Source: Anthopleura xanthogrammica
Taxonomy: Eukaryota; Cnidaria; Anthozoa; Actiniaria; Actiniidae
NCBI GenBank assembly: GCA_964019055.1
Contig: OZ025211.1
Span: 6,463,835-6,527,834 of the forward strand
Length of the DNA stretch: 64,000 nt
Reading direction: 5' to 3'
The position numbers were made by a program, and so were the translations under genes. Positions within the stretch are counted from its first letter, which is position 1. Each line of letters starts with the position of its first letter. This document shows, piece after piece, positions 55,401 through 64,000 of the stretch. The notes below the pieces were generated by a model that was given only the letters and a program-made list of their open reading frames with translations, made no database searches and was not told where the DNA came from.

Positions 55401-58400
55401 TACGCTCTTTAAGACATTTTGCATTCATCAGATTTTCAACTTCGTATGCTTCATTAAATTCGTGGTTCATGGAAAGCTGAGTTATACTTTCTTGAAAATG
55501 TATAAGTTTTCTGCAAGAAACAGTTTGCAACGGAATTTATTACACAACACAGTACAGTACAGTACAAAGACCTTTATGTAACGAGGGGAAATGATTAACC
55601 ATAAGTTAACGGTCACGACAAAAGATTTTTTGCCAGATAAAGTTGAGTGAATAATATCTTCTTGTCTAACAGCGTCTTCAGATCAAATACTTACAGGTAC
55701 AAAAGATAAAAAGCTCCGTGGAAAGTTAGCCTCGTAATTCTGGTCAGCTTGTTATCATCTAAAAATCTGTGGTTTTGAATAAGATGAGTCTATTAAATGT
55801 AATGTATGACTTGCATTCTCCACGCAGACCGTTTTAGAGAATAGATAATGACACGCGGTCTGGAATCGCCACGTTTCTTAGCTTATTTCTACTAACGTAC
55901 TCGAATATCGTGCTCTCCCAATCGGCGTGCCTTAAAACTGCACACAGAATCGCGCGTATTTTGTTTCTTCAAAGCTATCGACTTACATGGTCCTACGTAA
56001 ACGACTTACATGCTCCTATACGTAAAGTTAAATATAGTATGCAATCCAATGTTGGTATAAAACTGCAAAGTGCCATCATACTTACAAGTATCCAAGATAT
56101 TTATTATCATGAAATGCCATGTCTTCGATTTCCATTATTCCTGCTTTCATAGCAGTCCTGTTATCATTCGTAAAGAATATCCACATTCATCATCCTAATC
56201 TACAGTGCCTTAGTTAATACCTAACACAGTTTTCTTTGTTATTCATCGGGTTGAATTTCTCATAATGTAAAAACCCGATGAGACATAATTGCGTCAATGT
56301 TATCACACATTTTTCTATTGGGATTTGCCGTGCTGTAAAAACCTCGGACGGGTATAGTACGGCTCTCGGGATCTATATGTCAACGTGCGCCTCTGCAGTC
56401 TTCGGTTATTAACACTAACTTGTTCAGTCTCCTGTGAAATTACAGCGGGGTTTGAGGCCATTTTTTGCAGCCTTGGCCCTTGTAGGATCATAACCACCTA
56501 ACAATGATATACATACAAAAACAAAAGCTTTTTGCGCTTTTGGAGTAATTTGTTGGATATCTTCGCCAGTTGATTTTTACTTATGTCCCTAAAAGGAAAC
56601 AAAAACATTGGAATATAATATGTGAGATAGATTACGGGGTCTTAATTTTTCAATTTTAAAAAACCTAAATGCCCGTTTGCACTAACAAATTTATCGCGCG
56701 ACTTAAGCGGAGATTTCATGGTGAGTTCACGGCGCAGCGGCGGCGGAAGCTGAAAATCATTGAGGGGGGCGGCTACAATTATTATTTTTTTTATACAAAA
56801 TACAAAATACAAATGCCTTTAAAAATATTTATGATTTATAGTTTACGATTTATCCAAACCACAATTTTTGTTGGGGGGGGGGGGGGGGGGGGATAGATCG
56901 CAGCTAAGTCGCCGCCAATTCAAACTTCGAAATTTAGTGCAACTCGCAGCGGTTTGGGTCGCGATAAAATCGCCATCGAAATCGCCGCTCAAGTCGCGCG
57001 ACAAATTTGCTGAGTAGTGTAAACTATTCTGGACCTCCTTTGACCTCATCCACGTGTTCCATGTAGTCCACCTACAAACATTTCAATTTCATCGATATCT
57101 TAAAGCAATCTCTGCGCTGATCAAAGTCAGGACACTGTTAAGTCAAATTGTAATTTTTAGTTAGCTGGATATGTTTGTAGGTGGAGGACAACCGGAGAAA
57201 CCTGGAGAAAACCCTCAGATGAAGGAAGTGACCTAACAAACTCCACTCGGCACAAGTGATGTCGAGCCCAGTAATCGAACCCGAAACCTAAGAGGTGTGA
57301 GGCTCTCGATTGTGCTACCACTACGCCATCCTTGATCACTTCTCACGACCGAGGAGCACTGGAGCGAGAAATTATTTGAAACCCAGGGTAGATTAGCCCA
57401 AACATCTTCTAAACAACTTACAAGACTCTCAAATTATTTAATCCCTTAAATAGGTCGTCAGGAAGATGTTGCAGTTTGTTGGCACCTAGGTAGCTATGAA
57501 TAAAAAGACAAAAAGTGTTGGAAACCAGAAAAACTAACTCTTTAGGCAGGCCATCTGTTGACTCTATATGACTGGCAAAATGGTCTGGCCTGATCCTGGG
57601 CCTGATTAGCATATTGCTCTTTTTCTCCAGCCCCCAGGGGGGGTTGGACACAGCGCGCGAAGCATCAAGGGACAAACGTTAATTTGAATTCATTTGCTCC
57701 TGGACGTCGAGAAGTGAAGAGCTCCCGACGGTTTGAAACTTGATGTAAACAAACAAAGGACATAAGAATATCAAAAGTTTATGGAGAAACGGGAAGTTAA
57801 TTAGCTATTTTATATATCATACACAAAATTTGGAATTTATTGAATAAAATTCAAAACTAAATACAGCGAATTATTTGTAGCCGAGTCTTACAAACTACCG
57901 AGTTTTTCATCCGAAAATCTTTCAGCTCAAATGATTGCTAGGATGCCTAATATGTTGAAGTAATTCAGCTTTCAACAAGGAAATTACTGATTCTGATCCT
58001 TTTGGCAACGGAATGCTGGAAAATTATACTGAGGTTTTTAAAGGAATCGACTAAAATAATATGATGAGAAATTTCAAAACTTTAGAAAACTGCCGGCGTA
58101 ATTGAGTTGTCAAGCAAGCGCAGATTGCTAGAAGTCAAGAAACTATAACTTATATGACACGAAAATAAAGTATACTAAAAAAGTTTTTTTACTTATGGCA
58201 AGAAAACTCTGTTTGAAAAATATCAGCTAGAAAACTACTTGCCTGTTCGTAAAATTATCAAAATTTTTAGCAGCAGACTCTGAAAGCCCTGCAAGTGTCA
58301 CCACAGATCGTAGGTAAAAATTGAAAAACAAAACAAACATGAAATCTCTAAAAAGCAAAGTGTAATATGAAAATTAAATAATATAGAAACAATATATATA

Positions 58401-60454
58401 AAAAAAAGCAAATATAGCCGCCTATTCTGATCATAAAAATTACTGTTAGTTCAGTGAAAATCGTGAAAAGCTTGGCCCTGTCTACATAACCAGTGTGAAC
58501 AATCAAAATTAATATCAAGCTTTCCCCCCAAAAAAATGACCGACAAAATTAAATTCAATATAAGAGTATAAATAGAATATTAGTAAAGTATTTATTGGTT
58601 TACAACATTTAAAACTAGTTATAGAATTCCATCCTTTTTCGAAAGCAAAATAGTATTTTCAGTTCAACTCGTAATGAAGAAGTAGAATGCCTCTGATTCA
58701 GTTCACTGTTAATAATAATATACTTTTCTTTTTTTGGTCTTTTTCCCCCACAAAGCAAACAACTTAAATAAGAAATTGTTTTAGAAGAACTTTTTGCAAT
58801 TACGATGAAGAAAAAGAAAGAGAAAAAGAATAAAAAGGCGCCCATTTGGAGCATCGAATAGGTTCACTCTTCGAACAGCAAGTGCATGCAGAGTTAAAAG
58901 ACAACAGTGAGATGTCAACTTTTATGTCACCAATTTCACCTTGACAAGCTTAATTTGTTTACACAAGAAGGTACTGTACCTATCGTGTATTTGCATGATG
59001 ATAAACTGATATTATTTCGACATTTATCTGACCAAAGTGGTACAACACTATAAAATTTTCCTCGTCAAATATTGGAAGAACCGAGTTACCTGCTATACGA
59101 AAGCTAGCTCAAGAAAGGCTTCAATATGAGTCTTTATATCTCAAAAAGTAATGGGGAGCCCTGGGGAGCGTTTATACCACATGAAAGGTACTTTCCTGCT
59201 TTACATTTTGTTATAGTTTCAATACGAGATCCCTTATATTTCAAGAGTAAACAACAGAAGTGTGAAGCAAGCAGTTTTAGACAAAATGACTCGAGATCAA
59301 AATTAACACACGTCAATGAATGACGATAAAAAAAACTCATAAGCAAGATTTTGAAGCCAAACTTCTATGACACCTTCAATATAACATACACTTTAATCGT
59401 ACGAAATTTTATCGTAAGAAAAAACAAATAAATGCTATAAAACCTACTAACTTTAGCACTTGCCTTCTCAGTTCTCTCTGCCATTTTTGTTTTTCCCTCT
59501 CTCGAAATAGAGGGTCCTGATTGGTCAGTTTTCACTACCGTGATGCTTCGCGCGCTGTGTCCAACCCCCCTGTCCAGCCCCTTTCCTATTTATTGCCACA
59601 GGAAACCCATCAGGAAATAACTCTACTTACAATTTTGTCGTTTCCGTATTTTGAAATAGATGAGCTTGAATGTTGGTAAGTCTATTAAATCTTAAATCCC
59701 TGTTAAAAAAAAAGAAGAAATGAAATGTTTTATTGTCGTCTTACGCGTGCACAAACGTTGGATACCGTAAACCTCCAATACTAATAGATTTTGAATCTTG
59801 ATTTTTTCTTCTTCAAAATTCCAGCATATAGGTTTAAGCATTGCTAGTTATGAATATTAATTTGAAATCCAAGTTATAGTTAACCGACGTCCAGTCCAAT
59901 CCATCAAATAATGATAATTACTATAATTTATATTATATCGTCCTTTATATGTGATTAGCATAAATACAAAGGTGATTATACAAAATCGCGCGCTCTGATT
60001 CGTTTTCTATCTCGGATTATCAGCCGATAATCACCTTTTCGGACAAAATGGCTGTCAGCGTGACCGTCGCGCTTTTAAAAAATAAAATATTTTCACTTTC
60101 AATGTTGTTTCCTTCTTTCTTTTTTGAAATAATCACCTTTTCATTTATACTAAAACAATTATTCACCTCAAGCTCAGTGGTTATCGATGAATATTTACCT
60201 CGCCGCTCGGTAAATATTCATCGATAATCACTTCGCCTTCGGCGAATAACTGCTAAATAATGAGAGGTGGTTAGTATGAGGTGTAGTCACTGCCAGGGTT
60301 TCCCGCTTTACGTCCTCAGAGGTCCGCAATGGTTCTTTAACGTCCATCCCTCCGATATTAGTTAGTGAGGAAGTGTACGTAGAGAGACGGGACCGCCAAT
60401 GAAATTCAAAGTGGTCATCCGAGCCACTTAAAAGTGTAACCATTTGTAGATGTC

Positions 60455-60507
<53 letters not shown>

Positions 60508-60550
60508 AGAACGCGCGTTATATCAGAACTATTTTATAATTGTAAATGTT

Positions 60551-60585
<35 letters not shown>

Positions 60586-61196
60586 CGTTATTTGAATCGT
60601 TTGTTAAATTAATAAACCAGCATGGTGGTTATGAAAGCCAGCAGCAAAATGTAATAGTCTTTCCAATGTATTAGTCTTTGCATGTGAGATCAAGGAACAT
60701 TCTGGATTATTCTGGGACATTCTGTTTCCCCGAGCCCGCGTTCCTTTTTGGTCTTTGGACATCAAGAGAAATTGCATCGAAATCAACAATTAATTTACTG
60801 ATTTTCTCAAGATTATACTTACGCAGTTTCAAGATCTGGAGAATTTAAAGATCTGTCTTCAATCGAAGAAATACTGTTGTTTCTTAAATCTCTAAAGAAA
60901 TCAGTGAAATAGCATTGGAACTTTTAGTATTAATTTCGCACCGACGGCTAATGTGCAATGGGTATGAGCCAGCAGCATTTTTGTACAGTTGAATGTTACA
61001 TTAATCATGTGTTCAAGTGAAGGTCTGTGGGATTTCAAAGTGTTTGTATTGTTGAAGCTTTAATGATGCATTCCTTGCTTTACCGTTGCATGGTATTTTT
61101 GAAAGTTTTGTCTGCTGAAAATGAGGTTAACCCTGAGTAAATGAGTCTGTACGAATTTACATACGCGTAGAAGACCTTGGCAGCTGGGTAACGAAA

Positions 61197-61236
<40 letters not shown>

Positions 61237-61938
61237 GTAAAGCTAGATTGCAACAAAGCCTAGGCGCCAAAGCCCGCATTGTTGACTGTAAACTCAGCCG
61301 GAAGAAATTGCACCAATAAAGATGCCATAATAACAATAATAATGATGATGATAATAATGATGATAATGATGATGATAATAATGATGAGAATGATGATGAG
61401 AATGATGAGAATGATAAACTATATTGTTGTCTCAAAACAAAAATTAATATACTGAAAATTTACATGTTCCAAAGTTCTTCAAGATCTCCAAAGTAGTGTC
61501 TTTTGATAACCACCAGTCGATTCGAAGACAAAACTCTGCGGAACAGAATGTATGTTGGGTTGGTTTGTAATCATTGTTAAGGGCCTGGAGTCTTACCTAT
61601 TTACCAGCTACGGTTGCTATGGAAAAGATTTAAATCTCTAAAAGGATTTCTTATGGTTTAACTTCATACAAACATACACGAAAACAATTTTTGAAATTGA
61701 TCGTTTTCTGATGTGTGATGACGTCATCACTCTTCATAATTTATGACGTCAGATTTAATAAAAAAATAAAAAAACAAGCATGTATTTGGTCAGCTTGACC
61801 CAAAGATTAGCGAAATCATAGCTGACGTAAATTGCAACGACGAAAAATTGGAAAAATCATAATACGCATGGTATGCAACTTACATCTTATGGCAAACTGT
61901 TGGAAAGGTATTTGGTTCAATACGGCTAATAAAATTAT
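51012..61938 (-). CDS. Receptor gene C, 3' part with interrupted 5' end
   Basis: The recognised exons on the minus strand are 61938-61884 (partial LRR), 60891-60823, 59699-59631, 57493-57422, 56157-56086, 55766-55695 and 55133-55062 (LRRs), 54455-54351 (linker), 54099-53918, 53612-53472 and 53257-52962 (cysteine-rich), and 52424-51012 (membrane, ending in a stop). All keep the reading phase of gene B. The first partial exon has lost the normal acceptor of its counterpart at 4256, because unit C homology ends there. A new 'tttcctttcag' acceptor fits just before it but starts with two bases instead of one. No MAM, SRCR or LRRNT exon is visible to the right. The gene may be 5' truncated, re-headed by another exon, or interrupted by a large insertion. 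Confidence 0.72.
52962..54099 (-). CDS. Gene C cysteine-rich exons (three)
   Basis: The exons are 53918-54099, 53472-53612 and 52962-53257. The second and third are nearly or fully identical to gene B at protein level. The first reads 'SSGYWCLGSVGIFLDCFPC' where gene B has 'NTGYWCPGPAAAFQDCFPC'. The cysteines, Tyr and Trp are kept while the residues between them change. Confidence 0.83.
54351..61938 (-). CDS. Gene C linker and LRR exons
   Basis: The exons are 54351-54455 (linker), 55062-55133, 55695-55766, 56086-56157, 57422-57493, 59631-59699, 60823-60891 and 61884-61938 (partial). They correspond to LRR 11 back to LRR 5 of genes A/B and hold 17 amino-acid replacements against 3 silent changes. 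Several C residues fit the LRR consensus better than A/B, for example 'HGAFYLLYL' against 'HGAIYLMYL'. Introns carry three insertions unique to unit C. Confidence 0.75.
56735..56891. mobile_element. Insertion ending in a 20-G run, unit C only
   Basis: About 157 bp not present in A or B starts with 'cagcggcggcggaagctgaa' and ends in an uninterrupted run of 20 G (56873-56892). It lies within 'cacggcg/gatagatcg' of the older sequence. Its type is unknown. Confidence 0.5.
57170..57335 (-). mobile_element. tRNA-derived SINE, unit C
   Basis: This is the same insertion in unit C. Its B box reads 'gggttcgattac', closer to consensus than in units A/B, so the insertion predates all three units. Confidence 0.65.
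57635..59572. mobile_element. 1.94-kb non-autonomous DNA transposon, unit C only
   Basis: The ends 'caggggggg-ttggacacagc' and 'gctgtgtccaacccccctg' form roughly 32-bp inverted repeats. The flanking duplication is 'tccagcccc' (57626-57634 and 59573-59581), present once in units A and B. The CAGGGG ends and 8-9-bp duplication suggest the hAT superfamily; a Mutator relative is the alternative. The AT-rich interior has no transposase. It sits between LRR exons 7 and 8. Confidence 0.88.
59954..60254. mobile_element. About 300-bp insertion with internal hairpin, unit C only
   Basis: Sequence between 'tttatatgtga' and 'aataatga' is absent from units A and B. It holds a 19-bp hairpin (60181-60199 with 60209-60227, loop 'tcgccgctc') and several 'aatcacctttt' motifs. 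It is probably a non-autonomous element; the exact ends are uncertain. Confidence 0.6.
61199..61420. repeat. AAT and GAT microsatellites, unit C
   Basis: An (AAT)n run at 61199-61234 plus about 45 bp of following sequence is inserted relative to units A and B. The neighbouring GAT/AAT tract at 61330-61420 is longer than in A or B (3693-3749). Confidence 0.8.
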
Positions 61939-61940
61939 CT

Positions 61941-62740
61941 GAAAGGAAACTTGACAAGTGAAAAAAATGGATTAGACTTAGATTAGAAATATTCTAGCTA
62001 TTTGTCGTTTGTAACCAAGAATTATTTTATCTTTCTTTTTGTTTGTTGTTTTGTTGTTGTTGTTGCTGTTATTTGTTGTGGTTGTTTGTTGTTGTTAGTT
62101 TAATAAATCGTTTATTTCATACATAATAATATATAGACATGAAAAAATTACTCGTTATTGATTGGCTTAGAGCAGTGCAGTTCAAGTGTAACACAGTGCA
62201 AAAATCTGTAACACAGTGCAAAAAAGTTAACAAAGTGCAAATTACATTTTCCAAAAAAGGTCTTGAAACCAAACTTTTTTTGATTCTGCTGTTGATAACA
62301 TTATTAAGCATCAAGACTATACATTTTCTGATCGCGAAGGAACAAGTTTAAGCGGCGAAAACGGCTAAAAAGTTGGTGATTCTGTACAGGGGGCAGAGAA
62401 AGGCCACTTTTCTTTCATTGCAAGTTACGTCATGTTGCTCTGCCATCTTGATTTATATTATTTACCGCTGTACATAGTTTGAGTGAGCTTGAGCCAGCCA
62501 GAATAACGCGCCCGCGCTGTCCTTCAACTTGACGCTTGCTTAAGGGGGGATTGACATATTACGTTGCTAAGCAGCGCCGTTGCTAAGAGAAGGTTCTAAA
62601 TATTAAATTTTTACTTCCGGTCGCCGCGCGCACGCTCGCGTTTTTCACTTTTACGACTGTAAGTTTTACGAGCGTATTTTCACGAGGGTTTTTCTGGTGT
62701 TTTTTTGTATTGTACGATGTAATTTTATTTGTCAACAAAT
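61941..62740. other. Unassigned sequence after the end of unit C homology
   Basis: A 'gttgttgttg' run lies near 62050, and CpG-rich sequence near 62570-62640 may be a promoter region. I see no receptor exon here, although gene C would need its 5' part in this direction. Confidence 0.5.
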
Positions 62741-62753
62741 ACTTAAACAAAAC

Positions 62754-62990
62754 ATGGAAGGGAAAAAAGTCTCCAAGGTCCGAAAACGTGCTGAAACAGC
62801 CAGTGGTAATCGCTGGAAAACAATAACAAACCCTAGTCAGACGTCAGACGTCAGACGTCAGACGTCAGACGTCAGACGTCAGACGTCAGACGTCAGACGT
62901 CAGACGTCAGACGTCAGACGTCAGACGTCAGACGTCAGACGTCGTTCATCGCGCGCAGCCACGGAGTTTTTCGCTCCCGAATTTTGGTAA
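62754..62990 (+). CDS. Possible short plus-strand coding exon containing the heptanucleotide repeat
   Basis: An ATG in 'aacatggaag' opens a frame with a basic start (MEGKKVSKVRKRAETASGNR). Five QTSDVRR repeats follow, then 'RSSRAATEFFAPEF', and a donor-like 'ttttg/gtaaaa' lies at the end. The region upstream is CpG-rich ('cgccgcgcgcacgctcgcg'). It could be the first exon of a gene or transposon protein, or just an open frame across a repeat. I do not recognise it. Confidence 0.3.
   Translation: MEGKKVSKVRKRAETASGNRWKTITNPSQTSDVRRQTSDVRRQTSDVRRQTSDVRRQTSDVRRRSSRAATEFFAPEFW
62838..62944. repeat. Heptanucleotide repeat (CAGACGT), about 15 copies
   Basis: A perfect 7-bp tandem array covers 107 bp. 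Because seven is not a multiple of three, any frame through it reads a seven-residue period; in the open frame this is QTSDVRR. It is flanked on both sides by non-repetitive sequence. Confidence 0.95.
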
Positions 62991-62995
62991 AATTC

Positions 62996-63524
62996 AACAT
63001 CTTCGGGGACTTGGTGTTCCGAGCTTTTTACGTTAAAGCTGGCTAACGTCGCGGTGAACAAGACAAGACAATTTTTCTAAAGATTCTGGTGAAACTTTGT
63101 TAATATTTGACAGATTTGCTGACATTTGGTCGTTACTTTTTACTTAATGAACTTGGACAGTTGTTGACTTTCGTCAAAATCAGGGCATTCCTCGTCAGAA
63201 AGCAAGTATCTCGTATGCGCGCGCGAGGAGGAAAATACATCATAACGAACCGGCTTCAGTCAACTGCCATCCCATTCAACACCTTCAAGGACTTAATTTT
63301 CCGAACTTTTTGCGCTAAAAGCTGGCTAACGTCGAGGTAAACAAGACAAGACAATTTTTCTAAAGATTCTGGTGGAACTTTGTTAATATTTTACTTGGCG
63401 AACTTGGACAGTTGTTGACTTTCGTCAAAATCAGGGTATTTCTCATCAGAAAGCCAGAACCTCGTATGCGCGCGCAAGGATGGGAAATACATCATAACGA
63501 ACTTTCAGTCAACTGCCATCCCAG
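62996..63524. repeat. Two diverged direct repeats of about 250-300 bp
   Basis: The block with 'agctggctaacgtcg', 'caatttttctaaagattctgg', 'gttgactttcgtcaaaatca' and 'tcgtatgcgcgcg' occurs at 62996-63285 and again at 63286-63524 with scattered substitutions and one deletion of about 50 bp. The two stretches contain no convincing gene. Confidence 0.85.
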
Positions 63525-63542
63525 CGCGAGCAATATTGACAA

Positions 63543-63675
63543 ACGATTTGAGATGCGCAAGACACTTCCACAAAGGCGAGATATATATGTTGGTCCTGTT
63601 TACAAGGTTTTGTGGTATGATGCCTCTCCAAAACAAGTTAAATTCCACCACAAGTCAAACTTCACACATCTCTAA
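63543..63675 (+). CDS. Possible plus-strand terminal exon, unknown
   Basis: An open stretch ends 'YVGPVYKVLWYDASPKQVKF' a few residues before a stop at 63675, and polyadenylation-like AT sequence follows. It might be the end of a transposon or host gene whose first exon is the one at 62754. The link is only positional. Confidence 0.25.
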
Positions 63676-63738
63676 ACTAGTATATGTGTATTTTTGTGTT
63701 TTATTGCTTTGGTAAATTATCTCTATGTAATTTTTTTA

Positions 63739-63843
63739 AATTTTTGTTAGGGCGCACTTAATTTGGAGCCCAGCTCTGTTGTGCTAACCCCCTCCATTAG
63801 TATTTATTCAATGGATGAAGTAATGTAAATAAATAAATAAATA
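63739..63843 (+). mobile_element. Possible non-LTR retrotransposon 3' tail
   Basis: 'ggagcccagctctgttgtgc' is followed by an AT-rich stretch and ends in 'aaataaataaataaatag', a short tandem tail typical of CR1/L2-type 3' ends. No coding part is visible upstream. Confidence 0.4.
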
Positions 63844-64000
63844 GTGTTGGATGCCAAGTCGACTTCTCGTTTCCGCGTATAGCATCCAAAAGTATCGAAA
63901 CCCAAACAGATAATTTAGTAAATGTGGAGGAAGACATCGAGGAAGACGCAATTTCTCCTAAAGTTATTGTTATTTCAGAAGATTATGTCGTATCTTCGGA

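Larger units (their letters stand above)
55206..61940. repeat. Tandem array unit C, truncated at its right end
   Basis: This stretch aligns to 1-4250 of unit A with several percent divergence. It also carries insertions not found in A or B: 56735-56891, 57635-59572 and 59954-60254. It lacks the MITE found at 409-555. Homology stops abruptly near 61940, inside the LRR exon matching 4191-4256. Either the unit is truncated here or a large insertion interrupts it and it resumes beyond the window. Confidence 0.9.

Noticed and set aside
1..64000. Prokaryotic features such as operons, Shine-Dalgarno sites, CRISPR arrays
   Set aside because: The sequence is intron-rich eukaryotic DNA; none of the repeats has spacer structure.

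Overview
The window is eukaryotic, AT-rich DNA with small phase-conserved exons, long introns and many short inverted-repeat transposons. The gene family, a Penelope-like fragment and tRNA-derived SINEs suggest a metazoan and most likely an anthozoan cnidarian such as a coral; that assignment is inference, not something read directly.

The window is a tandem array of one large unit. Unit A fills 1-27153 (its left edge lies off the window), unit B is 27154-55205 (28,052 bp) and unit C starts at 55206. C stays homologous only to about 61940, inside a leucine-rich-repeat exon; 61940-64000 is unrelated repeat-rich sequence. The array period is 27.2-28.1 kb.

Each unit carries parts of a large multi-exon minus-strand receptor gene. 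I assembled it exon by exon from splice sites and reading phase: signal peptide, MAM domain (four exons), SRCR-like domain (one exon), LRRNT plus eleven LRR exons (mostly one repeat per exon), a linker exon, three cysteine-rich GCC2/GCC3 (ephrin-receptor-like) exons, and one 1.4-kb exon with about nine hydrophobic segments. The gene crosses unit boundaries: gene A has its 5' part at 652-13150 and runs off the left edge; gene B is complete at 41119 down to 23023; gene C has its 3' part at 51012-61938 and loses its 5' part at the end of unit C homology. The product would be a roughly 1,290-residue membrane receptor.

Between receptor copies (13.2-22.4 kb and 41.1-50.4 kb) there are plus-strand candidate exons with a Cys/His motif, a THAP-like start remnant, several MITE families and otherwise unassigned DNA.

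Main biological signal: comparing genes A/B with C, the LRR exons and the first cysteine-rich exon differ almost only by amino-acid-changing substitutions, while the other two cysteine-rich exons and the membrane exon are nearly invariant. This is what a diversifying recognition receptor in a recombining tandem array would look like. A caution: units A and B look identical over their first 7.9 kb, so an assembly duplication has to be excluded.
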